This document shows, one piece after another, positions 45,421 to 57,459 of a stretch of DNA of 64,000 nt. The stretch is taken from assembly GCA_013368375.1 (NCBI GenBank), contig JAACJP010000008.1, forward strand, positions 496,001-560,000. The letters are read 5' to 3'. The notes under the pieces are model-generated. The model was not told the DNA's origin. It did no database searches and was given only the letters and a program-made list of their open reading frames with translations. The stretch is from Tricholomella constricta (taxonomy: Eukaryota > Basidiomycota > Agaricomycetes > Agaricales > Lyophyllaceae). The position numbers and the translations under genes were made by a program. How positions within the stretch are numbered: position 1 is the first letter of the stretch; every line of letters starts with the position of its first letter.

Positions 45421-47929
45421 TCAGTCTATATCAACGTTGATGATTTTAATGTCCTCGTAGGGCTTGTCCGTCTTGTTCGTCTTCACATTCTCAATGGTAT
45501 GGACGACCTCGAGGCCCGATATCACACGCCCGAAGATTGTGTGTTTCTTGTCCAGCCAGGGCGTCGCCGTCGTCGTAATGAAAAACTGCGATCCGTTAGT
45601 GCCCGGCCCAGCGTTGGCCATGCTCACGGTGTACGGTCTACGATGTCCACAATAAGCAAAAATTGCACCACAGGACCCAGAAGGGAACGCACCTGTCATG
45701 CTTCAAATCATCGGAAAACTCGTCTTCGAACTCCTTGCCCCAAATGGACATCCCTCCCGTTCCATCTCCGAGGGGGTCGCCCGTTTGGATCATGAACTTC
45801 GGAATGACACGGTGGAAGATCACGCCTTCAAAGTATCCGCCCCGCGCATGACCAACAAAGTTCTCGACGGCCTTGGGAGCCTGTGCAGGGAACAGGCGGA
45901 GGTGCATATCGCCGAACGTTGTGTGGATGGTGGCAGAGTCGGCCACAGGCGAGGGTCCGGTCCTGGCGGAGGGAGCGGAAGAAGCGACGTTTTGTTCGTC
46001 GCGCGTAGGCCGCTCGTTGAAAACATCTCGTTCGTTCAACTTGGTATCCCTGAGTAAAAAACGTTGATCAGGCAAAATGCGATAAAGAACAATTAAAACG
46101 GGACATACTCGGGCTCTGAGCGGGTGAACAGATAGAACCTGCCCCGTTTGTAGCCTGTGCAAAACAATGTCGGGTCTCGTTGCCCCTTGTTCGCAAGGAT
46201 GGGATTAGCGGAAGCAGCCATAGCCTACAAATCCATGAGCATTGTTGGTCAAGAGTCGAAGTCGTGTTAGACAAACCATAGTCGTAAGACCCTTCTTCGC
46301 CGGGGCTCCTTGATACAAACTGAGGTTCAAAAAACGCACTGCCTCGTCCTTTCCGAGCAGACGAACGACACGGTTTGTGACCACATTCAGCACTATGATA
46401 GAGTTAGCACATTACTGTGCAAGCTGACCCGGCGTAGACTCACCCTTGATACCAGGCAAAGACGGATACAAAATGAACGCCCCGCTTTCATCCCATATCA
46501 CATTGCTCCAACGTCCGGGAGTATGGCCATCAGGTCCAGGCAGCTCCAACTCACGTTCGACAGCAAGGCGCCGTCCGAACTCCATATCTTCGACTTTATA
46601 CGCAGCAGTACCGGCCTGCTGCATCTCCTGGATCGCCTCCAGGGACTCGTCATACTTGCGCGTCATTTTTCCAGTAAGGAAGTTGAAGACGCGGACCTGA
46701 CGATCGGGGAGGGAGAATGTGACGAAGGAGGAGGAGTCGGGAGAAAGGGTGATGCAGGTTGGAGTCGATTTGGACTGGGGGAAATGGCGTAAGGATGAAA
46801 GGGGGAAAGACAGGATGAGATGGCGTCGATGGACGCACCTTTTTGAACTCGTAGAGGTCCGTTTCACTCTTATATGACCATAAACCAGAGACGTTCTTTG
46901 GCAAGACAAACGGCTCAATTGGCTGCCAATATTCGACAAAACCGCCCTCATCCACCGAGATAACAGTATCGTATCTGTCGCTGAACTGGAGAGAAAATAG
47001 TTGAGAGGTGGTCAAAACGAAGTTATCTTTATTGCGAACCGTCATAATGTGAACCGGGAACCTATGTAGAGTCTCAATCGTCTCCAAGGGCCCGTCGCTT
47101 CCACGACCATCGTAAATCCTTATCGTGCCAGTTTTCGAGTCGGACCTATAGGGCAATGAGCAAAGTGAAGGTACAGCGATGAGGTAACAGACACTGCAAG
47201 GAGGCCCTGCGCCTGCCCACGTCTGTGAACCCAGCAGCATGCATGTGGGACATATCCCAGCTTGATAATGTTGATCATATCTGTTGATAGAAAAATAAGA
47301 CCAGGAAGCAGGCTGTGGACATGAAAATTGCGCACCAAAGTTGATCACGTCGAACACCTTCGCACTTCCATCCTCAGCCACAGTCGCAAAGAGCTGTCCA
47401 TCTGCGCTGGCGGAAACTGCTACCACAGGGCTCAGGTGCGCGCGGTAATGCTTCACAAACTCGATCCCGTCATCCTGCTTTTTCCATAGCTTGAGATGGC
47501 CGTCAACGGACGTCGTGATGAGGAAATCTGTTCTACAGCCCAGTGTCAGCGAGCAGCGAATCAATGAGGTATGATAGAAAGGGTACTTTGTGACCACGGA
47601 AAAGTTTATCGTGTCGCGGTGCATAAAGCTCTTGTAATATTGGTCCGTGTCCGGCAAATGCTCAAGGTACAGACGCTCATGAGGTAGAACTAGATATAGT
47701 AGTCTGTGTTCCTTAAGGCTCTACAGCAGCAGTGCATGAAACCAGACGCACCTTTGCGTTTCTTCTTCACGCCGCCGTCGGCTGGCATGGGCATTGGGCC
47801 AACATCCTCATCGTCGTCGTCTTCCTCTACGGGTTGGGGAATTTCGGTCGGCCCGTTGCCCGTAAGCTCTTCCTCGCCTTTACGGTTGCGTTTTCCAAGG
47901 ACCGACGCGTCTTGCTCGGGTTCCGACAT
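45421..47929 (-). CDS. WD40-repeat peptidyl-prolyl cis-trans isomerase (PPWD1 / cyclophilin 15 type)
   Basis: Spliceosome-associated cyclophilin. The start [18 protein letters not shown] is followed by an acidic region. WD repeats read [99 protein letters not shown] and [20 protein letters not shown]. The C-terminal cyclophilin domain has [40 protein letters not shown] (catalytic Arg in FHR), [40 protein letters not shown] (QFFIT) and [17 protein letters not shown]. It ends INVDID at 45421. About eight introns. The active-site residues appear kept, so isomerase activity is expected. Confidence 0.92.
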
Positions 47930-48089
47930 GGATAGATGGAAGTTGAAGTGAGTGGTCAGTGAGTGGATCGGACTTCGAAAGTCAACGACATTTCCATTCA
48001 GTTTCTTCTCCAGCACTTTTCGAGTTTATAAGTTCCAATATTCGTAGGGTATCAGAGATAAATTTAAATCCAGGGTTAGGCAAGGAGAA

Positions 48090-49385
48090 CTACATCACAA
48101 CACAGTCCCCCTTCTTCTCAGCCGCCGCCGCTTCCTCAGCTATTAAGATTGCCTTCTCCTCCTCACTCAGCAACTGTGGATATTGTCAAATTGACGCAAA
48201 TATCATGGATTGAATTTCATTGAACACTTACACCCTTCTTGGCGCGCGCCTGCATGGCCTTGAGCCTGCTCTCTCGTTCCGCCTTCGCCCTTCTACAATC
48301 CAGATAAAGATACATATATAATTCGGTTCGCAGATGATGGATACAGTTGTGATAGTGATGATTGTGGTAATGGCGCGGTTCAAGCGCATGCGAATATGGG
48401 GGGTGGTACAAATGCGTTGTAGTCGATGATGGGAGGGGGGATGGATACAATATTCGTATTATCAGGAGGTGATTTGTTGTTATTGTCATGAGTGTTGGTT
48501 GGTGTCGTCAGTGAGTCGTCATTGATGTTATCGGTGGAGGAAATGGCAAGGAGGGATGAAAAAGGGCTGGTAAATTATGAGTGGTTACTAGAACGGGACG
48601 AGAGGAAACAAACGTACCGGTCGGTCTTGGAGAAGGGGTTTACGTGAGATGATGGGGTTGCTGGCTTTGACGGCGAGGGCTTCGAGACCTGTACGGGTTT
48701 GGAAACTGGTGCAGGGGTGTTCGTAGCTGTGGCTCTCTTGATCGCACCCATGGTGGCGGCACCCGCGGCTGAGGCCTTCATGTTCAGATTCTTTGCGTTT
48801 ACGCCAGCCAGAAGGTTTGATACGCCGGGTTCAGTAGATGAAGACAGAGCAGGCGCTGTGCAGCTGTGATCGGCAGGGAATCGGTGGGCAGGGCAGAATT
48901 GACTTCTGCATTTCTGGACACAATGTAAGCATGGGGAAGTAGCTCAAGTGGTGAAGCACGTACATCACAACGAATTGGAGAGAACAGGATTTTCTTACAA
49001 TTTCCTCTGGCACAGATAGGCATGGTCCTCGCCCTTCCGGAATTGCCTGTCGTGACAGAGCATTCCTTCGTGATATGTTCTTCCATCCTGTCATTTGGAT
49101 CCTGTCCAGGGCGGACTGCTACCGGGGTGTTGCAGAAGGGACCTAGAGTGGACTCCGTTAGCTAGTGGTAACTTTGAAGCTTGGGAACGTACAATCTGGG
49201 GCCACACGGTTATACTTGCTCGCATCATACTTGGAGCAGCTGTGCCCCTCAACTTTGAAGTGCTCCTGGCAGAAGGAATCTTCACAGTGTTGGCATTTGA
49301 ACGGCAAGAAGTCGACGAGGAGACAGGAAGGATGGGAGCACTGCTTTCCGACGGCAAGGAGCTGGGAGTTGTTTTCTGAAGACAT
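48090..49385 (-). CDS. AN1-type zinc finger protein (ZFAND2-like) with C-terminal CaaX box
   Basis: Two AN1 fingers. The first is in KQCSHPSCLLVDFLPFKCQH then CEDSFCQEHFKVEGHSC; the second in CARGNCKKILFSPIRCDKCR then SQFCPAHRFPADHSC. The start is MSSENNSQLLAVG (49385). A low-complexity Ala/Thr/Pro linker (ATNTPAPVSKPVQVSKPSP) follows. The last exon pair, across an unusually long intron, gives RAKAERESRLKAMQARAKKG and LLSEEEKAILIAEE, ending KKGDCVVM. Cys-Val-Val-Met is a CaaX prenylation signal. Family knowledge: animal ZFAND2B/AIRAPL is prenylated and links arsenite-stress proteostasis, p97 and the proteasome at the ER. A similar role is inferred here. Confidence 0.87.
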
Positions 49386-49574
49386 GAGGGGTATGGATGA
49401 TAGTGTGTTGAAAGAGTGTGGAGAGGAGAGGAGAGGCCTAGGATTGATATAGCAATATGGCAGGGCTTACGCGGCCTCAGCACATGCGTCTTTGTGCTGT
49501 GCTGGGCTGAATAAACCTCGGAGAGAATGTTCGGGCAAAGTCCAGCATCGGCGGCCCGATCATGACTAATTCTG

Positions 49575-50734
49575 ATGGCACCCGACCACCATGTCCGCGA
49601 CGATATAACCGTCAAGTTCACCTTTGTGGGTCTTCAGGATGGCGAGAAAGAACCATAAGCTCATTGAAAGTGGCAGATTAGGCACGGGGAATCTACGGAC
49701 AACTTAGTTCGTCATATAGTAGTTCTGTTCCTGCCAGTCTAAATGCTTAACACTCTAGCGCGCCGTTTGGGCTGGATGGAGAGACTCTGAGCTCTCAAAC
49801 CATGGTACTTACCTGTCAAATAACCTCACTGAATGAATGACTTGACCGTGTCCATGTAGGAAAGATTGTGAGTCGCAAACTACACACGCAGTTGTGGTGT
49901 GGTTGACATTATGCAGCAAGCTGATGCACTCGGGAGGTCGTTTGCGACTACCAGCCTTACGGCCATCCATTCATCACCTCTGAAACGCGCACTCACCACC
50001 GCTGAAGCGTTAAAAAATGCGCAGGATACTCCTATACCCCTCCACACATATCCACTCCTCCGAGAGCAGCACTTTGGACGCGGAGAGGGCCAACGCTACG
50101 ACGTACGCCGAGAATCAGGTCTCTCACTAGCAGCGCATATCGCCAAAGGAAAATATCCAGCAATCTATAATCGGTCCGAACGATTCCCAGAAGGCGAATG
50201 TCTGAACGATGTGGCAAAACGCGCCGATCAGGTTGTCGAGGACGTCATCCTTCCGTACCTTCGACAAGCTGCGAACGAAAGCACCAACGATATGCATGTG
50301 GCGTTTGTCAGTCATGGTATATTTATAGGGGAGCTTGTTGCTTCGTTGGTGAGGCGGGGTGGAGGGAAGGCAGAGCCGAAGAGCTATCGAGGCTTGAAAA
50401 ACACAGGCTGGACCCTCGTCACTGCCAAAGTGAAGGTAATGCTATAACAGCTTTGGCTCTCGCGTCAAGTTGACATCCGACTCGCAGAATGAGCAGGAAG
50501 AGGAGGGTGTGGACGTAAGCCTTCAGTATGTAAGGGTTACGCAGCATAATTCTTGTGAACACCTTGAGGGCCTTGTGAGCAAAAAGAAAATCCCTACTTT
50601 GGTCGCTGACATTATTTCTCCAGGTCCGTCAGAAAGGAGGCATGGGAAGCACCGCATACGACCCTGCGCAGAAAGATATTCGCTCATTCTTCAAAATCAG
50701 AGGCGGCTCCAAAATCCCCACCAAACACAGTTGA
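49575..50734 (+). CDS. Histidine phosphatase superfamily (phosphoglycerate-mutase-like) with C-terminal PIP-box-like motif
   Basis: The 5' part was rebuilt by eye. MAPDHHVRDDITVKFTF (start 49575) joins over a 51-nt intron to IRHGESTDNL (catalytic RHG, about 49676), then over 49706-49757 to RAVWAGWRDSELSNH. The acceptor of the next intron is unclear; the frame resumes at MQQADALGRSFATTSLTAIH, then SSPLKRALTTAEALKNAQDT. REQHFGRGEGQRYDVRRESG and FPEGECLNDVAKRADQVVED follow, then MHVAFVSHGIFIGELVASLV (second catalytic His). The C-terminal exons give LQYVRVTQHNSCEHLEGL and AQKDIRSFFKIRGG. QKDIRSFF fits the PCNA-interacting peptide consensus QxxhxxFF. The substrate is unknown. A decayed copy follows downstream. 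Confidence 0.8.
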
Positions 50735-51099
50735 GGTTGCTATCATACACCTGACGCCATCTCGGCCTTCGATCTAATTTCCTTTCCATGCGAGTACCAT
50801 GAGGCATCGTGCATACGTGGAAGGTCTTAGTATCGGTTTGCTCTGACTCGTATCGAATTTGCTTGTATGTAGACATACGCCGATGGTGCCTGTGCGTAAT
50901 ACAGGTAGCCTCTGGCTGCTGGGATACGACGATGTGATGGGGCCCATGCTATTGACGCAGCAATGCGATTCCAAAGTCTGCATCGAACGTGAATATAATT
51001 TGTGGACCACTCTGCATACCTTATGCAATGCACGTATGTTCCAGTTCTAATCGGGGATCGTACCAATGTATTATATACCTCTTCCTCCTTAAACTCGTA
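50735..51099. other. Intergenic region
   Basis: 3' flank of the phosphatase gene and DNA before its decayed copy. No gene or motif is supported. Confidence 0.5.
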
Positions 51100-52160
51100 A
51101 ATTTCATCACTGGCTCAACATGGGTCCCAGATTTCCCCAACCATGGCTACTCGCGTGCCAAACAAAGACATGTTGTCTCTTGGACGTTGTCGCCAGACGT
51201 ACGCCTTTAAGAGCTTCTATACGCGACGCGGTGATGTCAAAAATTGATATCGATGAGTGGTTCGCAGACGGTGTCTGTGGCGCACAGATCAGAAGGGGCA
51301 AAATGTTCGTCCAAAAAGCGAAGTAAGAATGCTTATTCTCTACTCTATGTGACGGCAATAATTTCAGTCAGACGGCCCTCATTTGCCTTGCCAATATAAT
51401 ACATATAATACACGGACCTCGGATGAGCTGGTCTGCCGTGTCATTGCGATCCATCGTGCACCGACCCAAACTGTGTCATCTACGCGTGGACAAAGTTGGC
51501 TAAAATCGCTAGCCACTTTTCTTCCCTCGTCGCGAATGATATCTACTAAGCATAAATAAATAAATATCCGACGATGAAAGAGGCAACTTCCTCGACGACG
51601 CGGCAACAGCAAATATGATTCCATCTGTGACGAAAAGAAGGTGACATCTACAGCGGACGTTTGATTTCAATCAAACCTGTCTATATGGACTGAACGTCCC
51701 ACTGGAGAAGTACCACAAATTTTGCAAATATCCCACCTCTAATTCGGTCAGTCAGTGTTTCATAGTATGTAATCCCCAGAGCAGCCATAAGCAAGAGGAT
51801 ACTAGACAGTCCTTATATGCCTTGACACAGCTCCACTCATTCAAAAGGAGAATTTTGGACCGGGCGAAGATAACTGTCGACGTATGTCGATGACGCGGTT
51901 TCTCACCAGCGCAGTAGATTGCCAATAGTAGATGTCCAGCAATATGTAGTCGGTCTCACATGGCGAAACTCTAACAAGGTGACCACAATGCGCTGATCAA
52001 GTCGTCGAGGACAAAATCCTTGCATATACCGTCGACGAATGGCAATAGGAAGCACAGGGATAATTGGTCGTTCTAACTTCAGGGCTGGCGCCCTTACTCC
52101 GGGCATGACAAAAAGGAGGTGTGGTGTGGCATATGATCCCAGGAAGAAAGGCATACGCCC
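51100..52160 (+). pseudogene. Decayed partial duplicate of the upstream histidine phosphatase gene
   Basis: DNA similarity to 49575-50734 is visible by eye. The stretch 51845-51910 (TTTTGGACCGGGCGAAGATA onward) follows 50070-50150 of the gene. 51938-51962 matches the segment near 50155-50180 (TCCAGCAAT...TCGGTC). 51990-52055 (GCTGATCAAGTCGTCGAGGA) matches 50223-50285. 52105-52155 (AAAAAGGAGG...GCATATGATCC) matches 50630-50680. Around 51115-51165 the translation WVPDFPNHGYSRA resembles the WRDSELSNHG exon. Stops, frameshifts and lost segments occur throughout, and no RHG or VSHG survives. It is an inactive relic. Confidence 0.7.
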
Positions 52161-52399
52161 GGTTTTCCAACCTCCGGTAGCTCAAATAACCCCAGAACGT
52201 TGAGTTTGCTACATACCTGTCATTGTCTGCATCGTCGATCCTCACTTCCATCGTGATACCCTTGGACCATATGCATCCAATGGAGCATTGATTAGTTCTT
52301 GTGCATATGTAATACATAGCCGTCTGCAAAATTACATGTTAGACCAAACGTTAGCGGGGAGATGCAATGCCTCACCTAGTCTAGAGTAGCGCAAATATA

Positions 52400-52770
52400 T
52401 TAGTTCGAGCCATACGGCAAGAGGCGTTTCTTCAGTTTGACTGCCTGCGTATCCGTCGCGTACGCCGTTTGACCGAGCCTATTGATTCTGCCAGCGTTTT
52501 TCGAGACGTTGAGATGTGAATGGCAGGCTTTTGCCTGCGGTGTGAGTGTACACCTCGTTAGAGTGTAGAGACACGCAAGTTTGGATATCGACTGACGCGT
52601 TTGAAAGCAGAACCTGAAGCAAGGGATCGCCACCGTTTTTTCGCTCCGGAGTGCGACTTCAATTTATAGCCAGCCTGGGCCACGGATGTCGTTGAAAATA
52701 ATCGGGTTGCGATGGCCGACGACGGGGTCGACCATGAGAGAGCAGTAGTCAGCAGACGACCAAGAGACAT
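52400..52770 (-). CDS. Mitochondrial large-subunit ribosomal protein bL35m
   Basis: Two exons. MSLGRLLTTALSWSTPSSAI is an acid-free, Ser/Arg-rich mitochondrial presequence. The mature part starts near AGYKLKSHSGAKKRWRSLAS, the bL35 signature. An intron (about 52534-52596) is followed by CHSHLNVSKNAGRINRLG, then QTAYATDTQAVKLKKRLLPY, ending GSN at 52400. The length is normal. It diverges from UFD2 with only about 136 bp between the start codons. Confidence 0.9.
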
Positions 52771-52906
52771 GGGGGACGGTGGTGGTCACAGTGAATCGTG
52801 ATTGAGCGGAGGTCAAGCCATGACCACGTGTGCGGCAATTAAATGTTCAGACTTGCCACTACCATCCATCTACCATAATCTATCCACTGGACTTTACATT
52901 ATACAC

Positions 52907-55900
52907 ATGAGCGAGAATACCAGCACACCCCAGGAAGATGCAGATCGTGTACGTTGCTTTCTTAGCCTTATCTCCACACATGCACGACAATTACACCCAT
53001 TCATTATCTAGATTCGCTTCAAACGGCTTGCGAAACTCCAGAGTGCAGAAAATTCCGGGAGGACATCGCCTGCCGCATCGTCAAACGCCCATCCTCCTGC
53101 ACAGCCTGAGTCTGCACCAGCCAAGCCATTACCGTCACCGTCCCCGTCGAGGAGACCAACGCCTACTACTCCTGCGATCCACTCTCCAGTGCCGACAAAG
53201 AAGAAAGTTGTCGCGAAGTTGGACCTGAATTCCTGGGAGCATGACAGCGTTGGTTACGTCTTCAAGTCCACGTTGGAAGTACGCGCCCACGAACCCCCAT
53301 CTATCACTGGAACAAGTATCTGACCTCCCCGTGTTATTAGCGATCGGTCGCTGAACAGACTGGCTACGAGACTGTCTGGCTGAAGCAGTTAGCAGAAGAA
53401 CTTGACTCAGAAGGAATGAGTACGTGCATGTTGTCTCCGATTTGTGACTCTACTCACGAAGTGCTGACCGTAGAGGGCACCCGGCTGCACGTTGATCTCG
53501 CCGACCGACTGTTGATTGCGCGTCTCGAACTTGATCCTGGGGCAATGTCGTGAGTCAAGCTTCTCCTTTAGCTGAGATGAGTTGACGTATGATTAGGGAC
53601 GACCTGGAATTTCTCCCTGTCCTCGCATCGCTCCCCGGTGGAGAAACAACATTCGAGTACCTGGTTGGAGCCTGGAAGCGCGTCAACGCGACCAGGTCTG
53701 CTTTGATTAAAAAAGTTCTTGCCCCAGCGCTCTCCTGCACCTAGCATCGCTCATATCATATGCAATCAACAGAACCATTCACCTTCTGAGACCCAGGCTG
53801 CCCTTGCGAAGCTGGAAAGGTTGCGTGAACTTATCATCAGCTATGCTGGCCTTACTCTGCAAGAGCCAGAAATGTTCCCTCAACCTTCAGGGTGCGTCCA
53901 TTCAATAAGATCTCACTAATACGTGTGTTCATGTCCCATATTAGGCGCCCGCTCGGCGCACCTGAACTCGTGACACCTCTCCTCTCTCTCTCCGCGCTCT
54001 CTGCTCCCCTTCTATCGACTCCCTCCGCATCTCCCAACACCCTCACGCCCTCTGACATCGAGCATTTCCTCCAGGACCTCGCACGCCGTTTCGAACCAGA
54101 CAACGAGATTGACGGTATCCTGGGTCCTGTTGTGAAAGGCCTTCTTTTCCACGAATCCCTCTTCCGCCCCGAAGGCCTCGGAGGCGGGGACTCAAGCTGG
54201 CGAGGCGTTGTGGGGGGGCTTGAGGTCCTCGTGTCGATCAAGAGCATCGCGATGATGATCACAAGGATGGAGGAGTGGAATCCCCCGAATGCGACGGCGC
54301 CCACGTTTGAGGCGATGTCATTGCTGGGCCCGCTCTGTCGCCTTGGGGTGTTTTCGCGAGAATGGGTAAGAGGCTTTTTGTTGGAGTTCATCTGTACCTG
54401 CTTAAGTCGTGGTTGTTCAGCCTGTTCTGTCGCAGTCGTATTTCTCGGAGCCCGACAAGCGCAGCAGGGATGATATCGAGTCATCGTTTTCGAGCTTACG
54501 GGGGACGTTAAAGAGCTTACAGGTCAGTATCATACAGCTTCTTCATCTGAAGCCCTGTATTGTTGACTCTGATATTAGTCCTCATTGTTTCAAATCTTCA
54601 ACACTCTCGTCAGGGCGTCTCCGGAGTCCCGTGAGGCGGTCTTACAATACTTTGCCCGTGTGATCTCGTTGAATTCGAAGCGTGCCGGGATGCAGGTTGG
54701 TTCAATTTGTCCTTTCTATTTGTTGCCAGCTCACGCGACGCTCTAGGTTGAACCTGAAACAGTTGCGTCGGACAGCTTCATGGTGAACATTCAGACCGTG
54801 CTTTTCCGCTTTGCGGAGCCTTTCATGGATGCAAATTACACAAAGGTACGAGCGCACGTGGCGAGTCGTGGACTTCAAGTCCTAAGCATGCTTTGTTATC
54901 CAGATGGACCGTATAGACCCTTTTTTCTATGCTCGCTCGACACGCATCGACCTGAGAGATGAGACCCGCATCAAGGCTACGAGCGAGGAGGCATCGGAAT
55001 GGGAAAATGCGCACAAAGATCCCAATGGTTCGTAAGATAGCAAGACTGTCGACTCTTGAAAATGCTGACTTTTGGCTGTAGCGTCTGAATCCAACTTTAT
55101 CTCCAATATATTCTATCTCACCGTTGCGATGAGCCACTACGGCTACCTCAAAACCATCCAGACCTACAACAACCTTGCAAAACATATCGAGGATTTGCAA
55201 CGGCACCTTGACATGGTTAACGGTGATGGATCATGGATGGGGGTAAAGTTCAGCTGTAATTTCCATTGTCTTCGCTTTTCTCATTATCCGTCTACCATTT
55301 AGAGCCCAATGCAAGGTCGTGTGCAGGCGGCTATCAATCAAGTCAAGGTGAGTCCATACGCCAGTTCCTGTGAACCCGTTGCCCACTCTTCACCGGCAGA
55401 ACGAGCAAGCCAAAATACGCTCACGGCAGCTCGCTTTCGAGGCTCAATTGACTGATCCCGAATTCGTTATCCGTTCATTAGGATTTACCAACTTCCTCTC
55501 GACATGGCTAATCAGACAGGTTGACCCCAAGAAAATACATCCAAATCCACCCGCGCAGTTCGTTCATTTTTCATTTCGCACATGCTTTTAATAAATCAAG
55601 GCATGTCTAGAATTCCATTACCCAAAGAAGTGCCCATGGCGTTCCGTGTACTGCCGGAATATATCGTGGAGGATATTGTCGAATGCCTCTTCTTCGTCGT
55701 GCAGTACGTCCACTCGCCCTGATGAGTCTAGCGTCAAATATTAACACATTTTCGGAAGATCAGCGCCAGACAAATTCGAACTAGCGGGGAAAACTGAGCT
55801 CATGACATTTGTGCTCACATTTTTGAACTCGACATGGTATATCAAGAATCCCTTCTTGAAATCAAAGATCAATGATGTAGGCTGCTGTTTCTCCTGTGAA

Positions 55901-57392
55901 TGTTTGCGTATTTGACAGACTTGTAGGTTTTATTTATGAGTATCTGGGGCTATGGGCGCGAGCGGAATGGTATTCTGGGGAATGTCCTGAATACTCATCC
56001 AATGGCCCTCAAGCACCTGATGCCTGCGCTAATGCACTTCTATATTGGTAATCACCCCTTTGATTGGACAGTACATATTACTTGTATTGACCCTACCGTT
56101 AGAGGTGGAACAGACGGGCGCAAGTTCACAGTTCTATGACAAATTCAGTACGTTCTTACATCATTCTGTGCTTCATATCCTGACGTGTTATTTTAGATGC
56201 TCGGTACTTATTCCTAACGTCTTGCTATATTCGTTAGTTTCTGACGCATGGAAAAAATAACAGACGCAACATATCGTACATTCTGAAAGTCGTTTGGGAC
56301 AACCCAACCCACAGGGAGGCTCTTAACATCGAAGCCCAGTGAGTTTAAACACTATATACACTGTACTCCACCCAGTTTCTGACTCCGCGCGCCTTCTAGG
56401 AACGTCGACAAATTCGTTCGATTCGTCAACCTCATGATCAACGATGTCACCTATCTTATGGACGAATCACTGAGCGAGCTGACCCAGATCCACGCCATTC
56501 AAGTAGAGATGGACGACAAAGCGACGTGGAACTCGAAGCCCCATGAATATCGCCGCGAGCGGGAAAGCACTTTACGTTCCCTCGAGCGTCATGCGTCAGG
56601 TTACACGACACTCGGGCGGTCCACCGTCGAGCTTCTTAAAGTATTCACCGCAGAAACGAAGGCGCCCTTCATGATGCCCGAAATCGTCGATAAGTTGGCT
56701 GCCATGTTGGACTACAACCTAGTTGCGCTTGTTGGCCCAAAGTACCAAGAGCTGAAAGTTCGGGAGCCGGAGAAGCTCAAGTTCAACCCAAGGGAGCTGC
56801 TCAGCGATATACTCCAGGTGTTCTTGAATTTGAGTGACCAGCCCGAGTTCATCAAAGCTGTCGCTGGTGATGGGCGTAGCTATACCAAAGCCCTTTTTGA
56901 CAATGCTGCTGAAGTTGCATTGAAGAGGACCTTGAAGACTGCGACTGAAGTGGAACAATTACGCGCGTTCGTTGACAGAGTTGAGGAAGCGAGAGCGACG
57001 ATGGAGGCTGAGGATGAAGATCTGGGAGATGTACCGGATGAATTCCTAGGTTCGTGCCTCTTCCTTTCCCTAGAGTTTTGTCATGACTGATAATATTCAC
57101 CAGACCCGCTTATGGCGACTTTGATGCGTGATCCTGTCTGCCTTCCCTCTTCGAGGGCAATTCTCGACCGGTCCACCATCAAGTCGCATCTGTTGTCGGA
57201 CATCACTGATCCCTTCAACCGCTCCCCGCTCAGCATTGAGGACGTCATTCCTGGTAAGAGAGCGCAAACTCTGTGGTGGATTGATTAACCTTCTTGATAG
57301 TACCTGAGCTCAAGGCTCGCATAGACGCGTTCTTGATCGAGCGGAGGACCAAGGCTAAAGTCGTAGATCAGCAAGACGTAGATATGGCGTAA
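52907..57392 (+). CDS. UFD2: Ubiquitin chain elongation factor E4 (U-box)
   Basis: UFD2 extends ubiquitin chains on substrates handed over with Cdc48. The start [14 protein letters not shown] is followed after an intron by [17 protein letters not shown] and a Pro/Ser-rich stretch. The E4 core reads [74 protein letters not shown] and [20 protein letters not shown]. Then [40 protein letters not shown] and SGRAYTKALF-like [19 protein letters not shown]. The C-terminal U-box is [40 protein letters not shown] and [10 protein letters not shown], then [16 protein letters not shown]. The end is DQQDVDMA at 57392. About twenty introns. Confidence 0.95.
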
Positions 57393-57459
57393 GACGGGCC
57401 TTAATTGTACAGTATAATAAGTAATCACTCAAGCGAGAGAAAGCCGGGAATGAGATGTA

